Source of the DNA: Gammaproteobacteria bacterium
GTDB taxonomy: Bacteria; Pseudomonadota; Gammaproteobacteria; UBA4575
Direction of reading: 5' to 3'
DNA: 64,000 nucleotides
Assembly (NCBI GenBank): GCA_028279275.1
Contig: JANQOB010000012.1
Coordinates: forward strand, 84,203-148,202
Below, one piece after another: positions 10,243 to 20,124 of this stretch. Under the pieces are notes generated by a model. The model searched no databases and had not been told where the DNA came from. It saw only the letters and a program-made list of their open reading frames with translations. The number at the start of each line of letters is the position of its first letter. The first letter of the stretch is position 1. The translations under genes were made by a program, and so were the position numbers.

Positions 10243-11419
10243 TAACAGTATCAAAATTTTCTTTATTTTATTTCTTGCAAGCTGTCTACAGCTCGCAGGA
10301 TGCACTGTGCTAAAAAAACCAAAAGAATGGTTTGAAAAAGAAGAAAACCCAAGAGAGCCTGCAAAACTTACAAAAATCGAAGCTGAGAAAGTTAAAGTAC
10401 AACAAGTATGGAGAAATTCGGTAGGCAGTTTAGAGGAATCCTACAATAAAATTCGCCCTTATATTACGGACGAGCATGTTTATTTATGTGATGCGGAAGG
10501 CCGTGTGGAAGCGTGGCAACGTGAGGATGGCAAACGATTATGGTCTGTAAACCTAAAAGAAAATATTTCTGGTGGTGTAAATGGTGGTGAGGGCATCATT
10601 GCCATTGGTACGGAAAACGGGGAAGTTATTGCGCTGAGTGAAGATGATGGTATGGAACGTTGGCGCGCAAAAGTGCCAAGCGAAGTGATGTCTTTTTCTG
10701 AAGCTAAATATGGTGTGATTGCAGTACGTACAAACGATAGTAAAGTGCATGGGTTAGATTTGAGTTCTGGAGATATTAATTGGAGTGCAGGAAGAGGTGC
10801 GCCTCCTTTAACTTTACGTGGAGCAAGTCAACCAAAAGTAATTGGTGATGTGGTATTGGTAGGATTTGATGATGGTAAATTGTCAGCTATTAATATACGT
10901 GATGGAGAAATACTGTGGGAAGTATCGGTTTCAACGCCTAAAGGGCGTTCAGAGCTGGAACGTATGTCTGATGTGGATGGTGAATTAGCTTATCTTGAAG
11001 GAACTGTATTTGCTGCAAGTTTTAATGGGCGTGTTGTAGCAATAGATTTAGATACAGGCAATACTTTATGGAGTAAAGAACTTTCATCTTATGCTGGTTT
11101 AAGTGTAGATCGTGATCGCGTGTATGTAACGGATGCTGATGACAGTATTTGGGGGTTGGATGTTACCTCGGGTGCGACTTTGTGGCGCCAAGATAAACTT
11201 CTTTATAGAAAATTAACCGCGCCGCAAGTAATGGGGAATTACATTCTAGTAGGAGATTATAAAGGCTATTTGCACTGGCTTTCTAAAGATGAAGGCAAAA
11301 TTATCGGTCGGGATAATGTTGCGGGTGAAGCCATTGACGTTGCGCCTATCATCATTAATGATCGTGCATTTGTATTAGCAAATAATGGATCTCTTGCAGT
11401 ATTGCAATATCGCAAATAA
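10232..11419 (+). CDS. bamB: Outer-membrane assembly lipoprotein BamB
   Basis: Lipoprotein of the BAM complex that inserts beta-barrel proteins into the outer membrane. The signal peptide ends with lipobox LAGC (CLQLAGCTV). An eight-bladed PQQ-type beta-propeller follows, with recurring blade ends such as GKRLWSV, GMERWRAKV, GEILWEVSV, GNTLWSKEL and GATLWRQ. I choose ATG 10232, which gives a short signal peptide; an upstream ATG at 10220 is possible. It overlaps the end of yfgM. Confidence 0.94.
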   Translation: MILNNSIKIFFILFLASCLQLAGCTVLKKPKEWFEKEENPREPAKLTKIEAEKVKVQQVWRNSVGSLEESYNKIRPYITDEHVYLCDAEGRVEAWQREDGKRLWSVNLKENISGGVNGGEGIIAIGTENGEVIALSEDDGMERWRAKVPSEVMSFSEAKYGVIAVRTNDSKVHGLDLSSGDINWSAGRGAPPLTLRGASQPKVIGDVVLVGFDDGKLSAINIRDGEILWEVSVSTPKGRSELERMSDVDGELAYLEGTVFAASFNGRVVAIDLDTGNTLWSKELSSYAGLSVDRDRVYVTDADDSIWGLDVTSGATLWRQDKLLYRKLTAPQVMGNYILVGDYKGYLHWLSKDEGKIIGRDNVAGEAIDVAPIIINDRAFVLANNGSLAVLQYRK

Positions 11420-11467
11420 TTGCTAATTTTTCCTTTTTAATATTGATTTACCAACGAGTGTATAGAT

Positions 11468-12877
11468 ATGAAACCTGTCATTGCACTGGTCGGCCGACCA
11501 AATGTTGGTAAGTCAACATTATTTAATTATCTCACCAAGTCAAATAATGCATTAGTGGCAGACCAACCAGGTTTGACACGCGATCGTATCTACGGTGTCA
11601 CGCGACGTTTTGAAGACCGCTACATTGTGATTGACACGGGAGGTATAGCGCCTCCAGATGATTCAAAAGACCAAGACAAAATGAATCTTTCAATCAGTAA
11701 CCAAGCCTGGTTTGCCATAGAGGAAGCCGATTTGGTTTGCTTTTTGGTAGATGGCACAGAAGGTCTAGTGCCTCAAGATGAAGAAGTATTTTCTAAATTA
11801 AGAACCACTAACAAAAAAACAATCGTCTTGGTTAACAAAGCAGATGCAGGTGCACAGAATTTACTTTCCAGTGACTTTTATTCCTTGGGTGCCGAGTACG
11901 TGCATGAAATTTCTGCAAAGTCTGGGAAAGGAGTTAGAAGTTTATTTGATAGATTGGATAAGCAACTCCCAGCTGTAGAAGAAACTGAAGAAGTATCCGA
12001 AAATGATGAAGTCATTAAAGTGGCACTGGTTGGACGTCCTAATGTTGGTAAATCTACATTGGCTAATGCGCTAATCGGCGAAGAGCGCTTTGTGACTTCC
12101 AGTATTCCAGGCACAACACGTGACAGCATTTCGGCACGAATCGATAAATTTGGCACTCAATTTGAACTTATTGATACAGCCGGAGTGCGCCGGCGTAGCA
12201 AAGTGCAAGATATGGTCGAAAAATTCAGTGTGGTGAAAACTATACAAGCTATCGAAAATGCCCATGTCGTGATACTTATGTTAGATGGCACACAAGAATT
12301 TGCAGAACAGGATGCACGTTTGGCAGGTATGGTATTAGATAGTGGTCGTGCAGTGGTTGTTGCAATTAACAAAATGGATGCCAGTTCAAATGAAGATCAG
12401 AAACAGATGCAGAAAGGCTTTGATTTAAAGTTACGTTTTCTTGAATACGCTGAAAAGCTATTCATCTCTGCCAAAAATAAAGAAGGAATCACAAAATTAT
12501 TGCGTGCGGCAGTACGAGCCTATAAATCTTCGAATATAGAAATTACAACCGCTGAAATAAATCGTATGTTGGAAAATGCGTTGGAAAGCTTTCAACCTCC
12601 TTTAGTACGTGGACGCAGAATTAAACTTAAATATGCAGCTCAAGTGGGTAAAAATCCACCCACTATTGCTATTCATGGTAATCAAATTGGAAGAATTCCA
12701 GGTTCTTATAAACGTTATTTGGAAAATTATTTTCGTAAATCTCTAAAACTAGTTGGAACTCCCATCTTATTAGTTTTCAAACAACCTGATAATCCTTATG
12801 CAGGTAAACGTAATAAGTTAACTCCAAGACAACAACGTTCTAGAAAACGGATGCTTAAGAAAGTAAAACGCAAATGA
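11468..12877 (+). CDS. der: Ribosome-assembly GTPase Der (EngA)
   Basis: Double GTPase needed for 50S subunit maturation. Two G domains are visible: GRPNVGKSTLFN at residue 8 with DTGG and NKAD motifs, and GRPNVGKSTLANAL near residue 189 with DTAG and NKMD. A C-terminal KH-like domain ends in a basic tail (RQQRSRKRMLKKVKRK). It is 469 residues. It closes the ndk-to-der run that is conserved in gammaproteobacteria. Confidence 0.97.
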   Translation: MKPVIALVGRPNVGKSTLFNYLTKSNNALVADQPGLTRDRIYGVTRRFEDRYIVIDTGGIAPPDDSKDQDKMNLSISNQAWFAIEEADLVCFLVDGTEGLVPQDEEVFSKLRTTNKKTIVLVNKADAGAQNLLSSDFYSLGAEYVHEISAKSGKGVRSLFDRLDKQLPAVEETEEVSENDEVIKVALVGRPNVGKSTLANALIGEERFVTSSIPGTTRDSISARIDKFGTQFELIDTAGVRRRSKVQDMVEKFSVVKTIQAIENAHVVILMLDGTQEFAEQDARLAGMVLDSGRAVVVAINKMDASSNEDQKQMQKGFDLKLRFLEYAEKLFISAKNKEGITKLLRAAVRAYKSSNIEITTAEINRMLENALESFQPPLVRGRRIKLKYAAQVGKNPPTIAIHGNQIGRIPGSYKRYLENYFRKSLKLVGTPILLVFKQPDNPYAGKRNKLTPRQQRSRKRMLKKVKRK

Positions 12878-12903
12878 TGTTTATGCTTAGAAAATCATAA
12901 GAC

Positions 12904-13281
12904 ATGACTGAATCTCAAGAAATCTTATTTGCAAAACTACTAGTTCCACTGTTAATTTTATTTGCTATTGCAGTTCTTTATTTCATTTTTAATAAAAGTC
13001 AATCCATAATTGATCGTGTAATTGCTGCGTTACATTCAGTGATTGCAATTAGTGGCGCAGTGTATGCAATAGTAGTTTGTAAACTTACTGGTCCTAATTT
13101 ATTTGAACCGCACACGCTAATTTTTTCAAATATATTAGCAGTTTCAGCAATATTTGGATTCGTGGCAATATTTTTATTTAAAGGGAATAAAGCTATACAC
13201 CTTTTGTTATTACCATATCTGATTTGTTTGGCTTATGTATGGCATGTGGGTGGTATGGCGATAACTCACACATTAATATAA
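12904..13281 (+). CDS. Unknown four-helix membrane protein
   Basis: I do not recognise this 125-residue protein. Hydrophobic stretches near residues 10-29, 40-60, 76-96 and 99-120 suggest four membrane helices with short loops and no clear catalytic motif. It starts 26 bp after der on the same strand, so it may be read through from it. It ends 4 bp from the end of the convergent SGNH gene, with no terminator hairpin in between. Confidence 0.75.
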   Translation: MTESQEILFAKLLVPLLILFAIAVLYFIFNKSQSIIDRVIAALHSVIAISGAVYAIVVCKLTGPNLFEPHTLIFSNILAVSAIFGFVAIFLFKGNKAIHLLLLPYLICLAYVWHVGGMAITHTLI

Positions 13282-13284
13282 ATG

Positions 13285-13989
13285 CTAGAGACCAAACTGA
13301 GGCAGTATAATTTGCAAGTATAAATCGGCGATTTTTTGATGTCCGTCATTGTTTGGATGAAAACCATCCTTTTTGCTTACCAACATATCCCCGGGTGCAG
13401 CTTTGTAGAAATCAACAACTGGTACCTTGTATGCATTCGCTTGACGGATAATGGCGGCATTAAAAGCAGCGACTCTTTCTACTGTTACATGTTTGTCAGG
13501 ATCTTCTCGAAAGCGTTTAATTTGAGTAAGCTCAGGTAAATTCATAATTACAATAAAGGCTTTGCTCTTATTGCGTATGCGTCTAAACATGCTTTCTAAA
13601 TCTTCTTCAAATTCATTCACATCATTTCCACCAATTAGATCATTGGCACCCGTCCATATAGTGATAAGGTCAATTTCTTTATCACGATTAAGCGCAGTTT
13701 TCGCAGATTTTTTAATGGCGGGAATGTCTGCGGTAGGGATGCCTAGGTTGAGTAAGCTAACTCTTCTACCTCGATCTTCAAACCCATCTTTTATTCGGTA
13801 TACATAACCTCTTGTGATAGGTTTAGCTCCTATTCCAAATGCGTCACTTGCTCCTAAAGCCACATAATAAACAGGTGGAAGATTGTTTGCCGGACCTTCT
13901 TTTAAATCATCTTCATCGGAAGAGGTTGCACAACTGCTTATTACGAAAAGAACAAACAGATAAATAAATAAACGAATTATTTTTTTCAT
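13285..13989 (-). CDS. SGNH/GDSL-type hydrolase lipoprotein
   Basis: Probable esterase or acyl hydrolase anchored to a membrane. The signal peptide ends with lipobox ISSC (FVISSCATS). Block I reads YVALGASDAFG, so the nucleophile Ser is present although GDS has become GAS; block III is WTGANDLIGG; block V is DGFHPNNDGH with the catalytic Asp and His. It is 234 residues. Substrate cannot be told from sequence. The promoter side carries one copy of a short repeat shared with 14542-14568. Confidence 0.85.
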   Translation of the reverse strand: MKKIIRLFIYLFVLFVISSCATSSDEDDLKEGPANNLPPVYYVALGASDAFGIGAKPITRGYVYRIKDGFEDRGRRVSLLNLGIPTADIPAIKKSAKTALNRDKEIDLITIWTGANDLIGGNDVNEFEEDLESMFRRIRNKSKAFIVIMNLPELTQIKRFREDPDKHVTVERVAAFNAAIIRQANAYKVPVVDFYKAAPGDMLVSKKDGFHPNNDGHQKIADLYLQIILPQFGL

Positions 13990-14064
13990 ATATAGCTACC
14001 AATTATTTTGGCAGTATTATATAAAAAGTACGTTGATGTGTAAGCTTAGAGAAAGTTTGTTGAG

Positions 14065-14445
14065 TTATGCCTTGGATAACATCGATTTTGCATTGTGCAT
14101 ACGCTTATAAAGCGGTGCGCATTCAGGAAGAATAGTGTCAGTGAATTCTTGTCTGGATATATTGTTATCGGCTGCATATTTTTTGACAAGTTTGATATAC
14201 ATATCGCATATAGCAATCTCATTTTCATAGTTTTTTTCTTTTCTAGATAGTACAGCCACTTGCTCGAAGTATTTAGGGGCGGGCATGATTCCTGTGTCTA
14301 CTGATTTCTGAATTTCTTCTCTACAGTATTCCACGACAGTATTTATATCTGTTTCATCTGCTTGCAAATTAGTTTTATTAGTCTGTAAATCTTTAAGAGG
14401 GATAACTTTTTTAATAATTGTGTTTAACCTATTCTTTGCCATCAT
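14065..14445 (-). CDS. Unknown small soluble protein
   Basis: A 126-residue protein that I do not recognise. It is hydrophilic, Lys-rich and predicted mostly helical. It has two cysteines (EYCREE and AICDMY, plus PECAP), but not in a metal-binding spacing. AAGGAAG sits a few bases before the ATG, which supports it as a real gene. It stands alone between two short non-coding stretches that share an inverted repeat. Confidence 0.7.
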   Translation of the reverse strand: MMAKNRLNTIIKKVIPLKDLQTNKTNLQADETDINTVVEYCREEIQKSVDTGIMPAPKYFEQVAVLSRKEKNYENEIAICDMYIKLVKKYAADNNISRQEFTDTILPECAPLYKRMHNAKSMLSKA

Positions 14446-14649
14446 GTCTTCCTTGTATGATGTATCTATATTCTTACAAAAAAGCTCAGTCGGACGTTCA
14501 GTCCCGATAAACGGACAATAAATTTATACGAAGTTCCACATACATCAACGTATTAAAAATACTGTTGTATTAGATCAGAAACGAGAATTTTTATACTGAA
14601 TAAAATATAAAATAGGATATAACAGAGTAAACAACCAAAATTGAATGAG

Positions 14650-14847
14650 TTAGTCGAGTTTGTTTACCAATCGATAAGCGCCAATCAATATCCCAAAACC
14701 TACATATAGACCCAACAGCGAAATAAACAATAATAAGCCTAGTTCAAAAGGGATGAGACGGGTTCTAACGGCATAATATAGCCCAAAAACAAGACCCACG
14801 AATATCCAAACAGCGGCAAGTACATAAATTAGTTTTTTCTTATTCAA
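14650..14847 (-). CDS. Putative small two-helix membrane protein
   Basis: A 65-residue frame with two strongly hydrophobic segments (about residues 6-26 and 34-58) separated by a short basic and acidic loop (RTRLIPFE). Its start would be TTG and no good ribosome-binding site precedes it, so existence rests on the membrane-protein-like composition and clean frame. No family recognised. It lies 129 bp upstream of the TgpA gene end, on the same strand. Confidence 0.5.
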   Translation of the reverse strand: MNKKKLIYVLAAVWIFVGLVFGLYYAVRTRLIPFELGLLLFISLLGLYVGFGILIGAYRLVNKLD

Positions 14848-14975
14848 ATTATATTCTTTATTTTGAGTAGTTTAGCAAATAACTTTGTTAAATTAGATGA
14901 ATCCAAGATTATTTGAAGCATGAGATGTTTCAAAAATAAGTATTTGCAATACTAATATTATGCCTTCTTGATTAA

Positions 14976-17060
14976 TCAAGAAATAGCCTGAATCTTGCGG
15001 TTTAAAGAGTCTAATTCTGTCTTAAGTGCATCTAGTTTTTGTTGTGAGCATTGTTGGCTGGGATCATAGAGTAAGGTATTAATCATATCCATTACAGATG
15101 AATATTCAGCTTTCGGAAGATTAGTTTGTTTACTGATATGCTCGATAAACTTTGCCGGAGTTTCTTCAAATTTGCGTTTAAATCCTTTTTTACTGAGTTT
15201 AGAAACAAAATCTAAGAAAAGCTTGATCACAGGGTGTTGATGCTTATTTCTGTTAGGTAAAAGTAAAGAAAAAATCACTATTACGGCACTTAGCATAGCT
15301 CCAAGTAATAAGGCTAATGCGATTTTAATAGATGTAATTTTACCAAATAGTTTTTGAAGAAAGTCAGTTTGAAACTCAGAATCGTAGCCAATAACAAATA
15401 AGTTCCAACGATGCTCAATCGATTCTAAAAAAAACATTATTTTTTGCATACCAGGAACCCCATTGAGCCGTGCATTTGTAAATGCAGATAATGAGCTTAA
15501 ATCATTTTCTGATAATGCTGCACTAAAGTTTTCATGAATTCTAGAAGGTGCCACGGCAGCAGTTGGGTCAATCCGTTGCCAACCCTGATTAGCGATCCAA
15601 TATTCTACCCATGCATGCGCTAAGTACTGCCGAACCACAACATGCCCGGTAATAGGATTAATTTCTCCACCTTGATATCCACCCACCATACGTGCTGGTA
15701 TACCTACAGAGCGTAACATATATACCATTGCACCCGCATAGTGCGAACAAAAGCCTTGTCGAGTATTAAACCAAAATTGATCAATGCTGTTTTCACGCTC
15801 AAGTAATGGTGGCTCTAAAGTATAGTGGTAAGGCTCATCCCGAATGTGTTTAAGAATATTTTCTATAAACAATTCATGATCAGATGATTCTGCATATAAA
15901 CTTTGCGCAAACTCAATAATTTTTGGATTATCATTTTTATCAATTTGTGTAGCTTGAATGCGTGCATACTCGGGTAGCCAAGTATTTAATGCTGCATCTG
16001 GATACGAGTCTACTTCGTAATGTAAGATTGAATGTACAGGTTGACGACTAATGAGCTTATAGTCCCATGTTAATCCTGTAGATTGAGTTTTTGGAATCGC
16101 AAGATCAATGCCTACAAGTAGTCGACTATGTGTCGGCTCAAACAAAATAGAATAAGTAAATTCGGGTTCGCTATCACCAATTTCATTTGGTATGAACCAA
16201 GCTTCTTTTATATTATTTACCCAGCTAACTTTGGGAATGTTATTAAACTTTTGAGGGATAGTAGCCTCCGACCATTTGCCTTCAAAAAAGTCTGTATACA
16301 CTCTGCCTCGCCAATATAATTTGCTTGTGGGAGGTGGTTCATCCTTAAATATTGCCCGAAAAGCAATTTCATCTGAGCGAGCAAGTTTCGTAATATCGCC
16401 AGGGGTCATTTCTGAGCCTAAACCAGTCCGTGCTTGTTGGCTTGGGCTTGAGATTGCCCAAATAGGTCCAATGCGCGGGAAAAGAATAAACAGTACAACC
16501 ATAAGAGGGATCGCTTGCACTAATAATTTGCTTGCAACTTTTAAAGACTCATAAGGTTTTACATGAGTATGAAGTTGATTCATACCTACCATAGATGCTG
16601 TTACAAGTATTAATACGCAGAGCTCATAAGCAACAATTCCTATGCTATGATTAAAAATAAATTGTATTGCTATGACAAAGTAAGCAATAAAGATAACAAC
16701 ATATGCATCTCGTTGAGTCTTCATTTCTAGTAATTTGAGAGCAAACGACATAATTAATAACGCAGCCCAAGTTTCCAGGTTTTGTTGAATACCTTCGGTT
16801 ATAACGATTCCCGCCGTACTTATTAAAACTAAAACGGCTTTTTGCCAAAATGATAAGAAGCTTTTGCGGCCTAGGAAAATCATCCAGCGCCAGATCACAC
16901 AAAATAAACCTGCAGCAATGATCCAAAAAGAAATTTGTGTTGCATGTGGGATAATAACCATCACAAATGTAGCAAGCAGCATGATTAGGCTATTGCGTGG
17001 TATTTGTGTAACCACTCCATGTTGCCATTTATTATCTTGTCGACGGCTAAATATTTTCAT
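14976..17060 (-). CDS. TgpA-type membrane transglutaminase (DUF3488)
   Basis: Membrane protein with about six N-terminal helices (to roughly residue 210), a periplasmic transglutaminase-like domain, and a last helix near residue 580 before a cytoplasmic DUF4129-like tail. The Cys-His-Asp triad is visible in GFCSHYAGAM, HAWVEYW and RIDPTAA. Pseudomonas TgpA is essential, but its substrate is not settled. It overlaps the DUF58 gene by 14 bp, forming a MoxR-DUF58-TgpA operon as in many gammaproteobacteria. Confidence 0.92.
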   Translation of the reverse strand: MKIFSRRQDNKWQHGVVTQIPRNSLIMLLATFVMVIIPHATQISFWIIAAGLFCVIWRWMIFLGRKSFLSFWQKAVLVLISTAGIVITEGIQQNLETWAALLIMSFALKLLEMKTQRDAYVVIFIAYFVIAIQFIFNHSIGIVAYELCVLILVTASMVGMNQLHTHVKPYESLKVASKLLVQAIPLMVVLFILFPRIGPIWAISSPSQQARTGLGSEMTPGDITKLARSDEIAFRAIFKDEPPPTSKLYWRGRVYTDFFEGKWSEATIPQKFNNIPKVSWVNNIKEAWFIPNEIGDSEPEFTYSILFEPTHSRLLVGIDLAIPKTQSTGLTWDYKLISRQPVHSILHYEVDSYPDAALNTWLPEYARIQATQIDKNDNPKIIEFAQSLYAESSDHELFIENILKHIRDEPYHYTLEPPLLERENSIDQFWFNTRQGFCSHYAGAMVYMLRSVGIPARMVGGYQGGEINPITGHVVVRQYLAHAWVEYWIANQGWQRIDPTAAVAPSRIHENFSAALSENDLSSLSAFTNARLNGVPGMQKIMFFLESIEHRWNLFVIGYDSEFQTDFLQKLFGKITSIKIALALLLGAMLSAVIVIFSLLLPNRNKHQHPVIKLFLDFVSKLSKKGFKRKFEETPAKFIEHISKQTNLPKAEYSSVMDMINTLLYDPSQQCSQQKLDALKTELDSLNRKIQAIS

Positions 17061-18045
17061 GAGGGAGGCCGAAAAGCGCGAGCTCTTTGAGTATTTGGTC
17101 TAAATGTGTCTTGCCTGTGTTGGGCGAAATTTCTATATCTGGCAGTCTTAATCCAAATTCTTTATTATTTTTATATGCATTGAGTGCCATGCCGGTCAAT
17201 CGGCTTAAACGTAGTTCAGTATTACCTTGTAGCTGAGACCAATCCAAGATTAGGCGAGAATCAACGTAGGCTGAAAATTGTTTGACTAGCAGGTGATCTT
17301 GACGGGCATAGCTGCGCCAAAGAATATGGCGAGGTGAATCTCCTGGGTGGTAACTTCGCATATCATGAAAATCGTCGCTACCACTTCTATGGCTTAAATG
17401 CCCCTCATCCTTATCGCTAATATTATCAAACTGATATTTGTAAAATATTGGCTTAGGATAAACTATAGCGTGAGCATTTAGATCAATCCAAGTCCAAGCG
17501 CGTAATAAACCTAGTGGGTAATACGTTTCTACCAGTAGTCGTTTTGGTTTAAACCAGCCTCGCTGCTTACTTTTAGTGAAACAGTGTACACTAGTAGAGT
17601 TATTGTCATGCAGTTCTACCCATTGCATTACATGGCTTGGCCAGCCAACCTGTATCCCTTCGCGTTTCGAGTTTTGAGGACGTGTGACTCTAATTACAAA
17701 TTCAATATCCTCATCAACAAAACCTGCTCCTGTCTTTTGTAACTCAAATGTAATACCTGCTAAGTTCTTATATGTATAAAAAATAGTGATAAAAAAAACA
17801 CTTCCCAGCCAGAAAGTAAGTCCAAATATCAGCGAATTTTCATAATTAATTGCAGCTAATAGCAAGGCTAATAATAAAATTGAAAATATAAAACCAATTT
17901 GTGTTGGAAAAATAAATATCGATTTTTGACTGAGTGTGATTCTTTGTTGAGGAGGAATGCGTTGATTAAGCCAATTTTTAAATTGGTTTTTTAGGGCCAG
18001 TTTCGGCCATATTGAGTTACTGCTAGAACGGCTAAGCGAGGACAT
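17047..18045 (-). CDS. DUF58 domain membrane protein
   Basis: 332 residues. Two membrane helices lie near residues 45-85 (IGFIFSILLLALLLAAINY and LIFGLTFWLGSVFFITIFY). The C-terminal DUF58 domain carries the family motif DFHDMRSYHPGDSPRHILW and RLILDW. Proteins of this type pair with MoxR ATPases, and the domain is related to von Willebrand A folds. Overlaps with both neighbours point to tight translational coupling. Its molecular role is unknown. Confidence 0.9.
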   Translation of the reverse strand: MSSLSRSSSNSIWPKLALKNQFKNWLNQRIPPQQRITLSQKSIFIFPTQIGFIFSILLLALLLAAINYENSLIFGLTFWLGSVFFITIFYTYKNLAGITFELQKTGAGFVDEDIEFVIRVTRPQNSKREGIQVGWPSHVMQWVELHDNNSTSVHCFTKSKQRGWFKPKRLLVETYYPLGLLRAWTWIDLNAHAIVYPKPIFYKYQFDNISDKDEGHLSHRSGSDDFHDMRSYHPGDSPRHILWRSYARQDHLLVKQFSAYVDSRLILDWSQLQGNTELRLSRLTGMALNAYKNNKEFGLRLPDIEISPNTGKTHLDQILKELALFGLPHENI

Positions 18046-19000
18046 CTACACCAGCAAGTAGTTTTTGTGCTAAGGAAATAGCACCATGTCCAGTAAAGTC
18101 AGCAACACCTCTTAAACGGTGCTCAACTACACTGGGAAGTACTTGTTGCACATCTTCAGGAATGACATGGTCCCGTTGATGAATGAGTGCCCATGCTTTC
18201 GCAGCACGTAACAGTGACAATGCACCACGTGGTGAAAGTCCAAAAGCAAATTCATTTTCTTTGCGTGTGTAATCTACTAAGCGTTGAACATAATCAAGTA
18301 ATGTATCTGCTATTTTTACTTGCTCCACGTCATTTTGAATTGCAATTAACTTTTCTGTACTGATTACAGCATTAAGTTTTTCTAATTGTTTACGTCGATC
18401 GCCGTCAAGCAATAGTTGACGCTCAGCTTCTTTATTAGGGTAACCAAGTTCTATTCGCATCAAAAACCGATCCACCTGTGATTCTGGCAATGGGTATGTG
18501 CCGGTTTGTGTGGCAGGATTTTGTGTAGCAATTACAAAAAATGGCTGTGGAAGATGATGTGTTTCACCTTCTATAGTGACAGTTTGTTCTTCCATTACTT
18601 CTAACAATGCGCTTTGACTTTTAGGAGTTGCGCGGTTGATCTCGTCTGCAAGTAATACTTGTGAAAATACTGGACCTGGCATGAATCGAAATGTAGATGT
18701 ATTTTTATCAAATATTGAAACCCCTATAACATCACTAGGAAGTAGGTCACTAGTGAATTGAATACGATTGTATTCAAGTCCTAAAATCTGTGCGAGTGTC
18801 TGGGATAGTAGGGTTTTCCCCATACCTGGTAAATCTTCAATGAGTAAATGACCCCTTGCAAATAAACATGTAAGTGCTAATCGAATTTGTTCATCTTTCC
18901 CTAGCAAGACTTTTGAAACGGCTTCAATGATGGCTTCGATTGTGTCAGCTTGCGAAATGTTAATTTGAGAGAGTTTTCTAGCGTTAGATTCGGTAGTCAT
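18032..19000 (-). CDS. MoxR-family AAA+ ATPase
   Basis: AAA+ ATPase thought to act as a chaperone-like activator for proteins with vWA or DUF58 domains. Walker A is DLPGMGKTLLSQ near residue 60, Walker B LLADEINRATPKSQSALLE, and sensor 1 VIATQNPATQTGTYPLPE. It is 322 residues, the normal length. It is first in the operon with DUF58 and TgpA. The 264 bp upstream, before the anti-sigma gene on the same strand, contains no gene that I can support. Confidence 0.93.
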   Translation of the reverse strand: MTTESNARKLSQINISQADTIEAIIEAVSKVLLGKDEQIRLALTCLFARGHLLIEDLPGMGKTLLSQTLAQILGLEYNRIQFTSDLLPSDVIGVSIFDKNTSTFRFMPGPVFSQVLLADEINRATPKSQSALLEVMEEQTVTIEGETHHLPQPFFVIATQNPATQTGTYPLPESQVDRFLMRIELGYPNKEAERQLLLDGDRRKQLEKLNAVISTEKLIAIQNDVEQVKIADTLLDYVQRLVDYTRKENEFAFGLSPRGALSLLRAAKAWALIHQRDHVIPEDVQQVLPSVVEHRLRGVADFTGHGAISLAQKLLAGVDVLA

Positions 19001-19264
19001 GTGTATCCATTCCTTTGTGAATAACCATAACTGTAAATAGCAGCCAGGCCTAGGTCATTGGTCAGTCATATGTGTGCAGAAAAGGGAAATACTTGTACGT
19101 ATATGATTTTACAGACCTTATTCAAGATGGTTCATATCTACAGGTACATAAACTTTATATATCAGGCAAATCTCAAAAATTCTTTGTAAGCCTGGCTAGT
19201 GCCTATCGTAGGTCTTAATATATATGACGTGCTATATATACGTGTTACAGAGAAAAGTACCTAT
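19001..19264. other. Intergenic stretch before moxR
   Basis: 264 bp between the putative anti-sigma gene and the MoxR gene, both on the minus strand. I see no RNA gene, terminator or clear promoter match. It is AT-rich with TATATA runs near 19219 and 19232. It probably carries the promoter of the moxR operon. Confidence 0.4.
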
Positions 19265-20113
19265 TTAGGGAATTTTCGATTCTAAGTCTTCAACATTGAC
19301 TTTTGGATGTGCCTGTTTGAATTTTTGTAATTGGCGTGCGGCTTCAGCATAGTCTTTACGTGCGATCAGTTTTTCGATCATTAAAATCCAGTCTTCAACA
19401 GGGATAGGAGCAAATACTTGTTCTGAGTTTTCAGTTGAATCTCTTTTTCTTTGAATCTCCGCTTCGGAAATGTTGCCTGAAGTTGTATCAATATTCTCAT
19501 CTGAATGAACGTCTTCACTTTCAATAGATCTTTGTTGCTGGATACCTCCTGATGCTGAGCTGTATCGATCGTCACTATCGAATACTTCGGGACTTGCGCT
19601 GTCTGATGATTTAGATTTTTCGAGTGAACGCTCTAGTCTTAAAGACTCACCTGATAGTCCTTGGTTGGCTTCGGATTTTCTCTTTGCTTCAGGTTCAGAT
19701 TGAATAACATTTGGTTGGGTTATGGATTGTTTTTTTGGCTCCTGCTTTTGTTTTAGGGCACGTTCTTCCATCGGTGCATCTATCAGTGCATCCGATTCGG
19801 ATTGTTTGATATCTTTGCTTTGTGTCGATTCAACTGGAGCAGATAATTCTGGAATAGAGGGTAGTTCTAATTGTTCTGGACTTTGGTCTAGTTGCACTAA
19901 TAAACCAAACACTACGACTACACTTGCGGCTAATGATAAAGGAACTTTCCAATCGCCAGCAAAGTGACTACTACTTAGTTGTTTATCTGAGTTTTTAGCA
20001 TAGTTAGTAATTTTATAGTTCAGTTTGGCTGGCGCAGTTTCATTGGCACCTGCTTTGTAAAGCTCTGCTAAAACTTCATCATCTTGACTCTGATTATTTT
20101 GTGTATCAGTCAT
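19265..20113 (-). CDS. Putative membrane anti-sigma factor / sigma partner
   Basis: 282 residues: a cytoplasmic N-terminus (DDEVLAELYKAGANETAPAKLN), one membrane helix near residues 51-69 (WKVPLSLAASVVVVFGLLVQ), a long acidic, Ser- and Gln-rich low-complexity region, and a folded C-terminal end (EDWILMIEKLIARKDYAEAARQLQ). It lies 11 bp after an ECF sigma gene, the usual place for an anti-sigma factor. No HxxxCxxC zinc motif of classical ZAS anti-sigmas is seen, so the assignment rests on context and topology. Confidence 0.7.
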   Translation of the reverse strand: MTDTQNNQSQDDEVLAELYKAGANETAPAKLNYKITNYAKNSDKQLSSSHFAGDWKVPLSLAASVVVVFGLLVQLDQSPEQLELPSIPELSAPVESTQSKDIKQSESDALIDAPMEERALKQKQEPKKQSITQPNVIQSEPEAKRKSEANQGLSGESLRLERSLEKSKSSDSASPEVFDSDDRYSSASGGIQQQRSIESEDVHSDENIDTTSGNISEAEIQRKRDSTENSEQVFAPIPVEDWILMIEKLIARKDYAEAARQLQKFKQAHPKVNVEDLESKIP

Positions 20114-20124
20114 AAATCGCTTAT

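Noticed and set aside
14965..14982. 18-bp perfect palindrome TTCTTGATTAATCAAGAA at the end of the TgpA gene
   Set aside because: It overlaps the stop codon and has no loop or T-tract. A palindrome of this AT-rich type can occur by chance.
16128..16554. Plus-strand frames inside the TgpA gene
   Set aside because: Opposite a well-supported membrane enzyme; composition is antisense-like.
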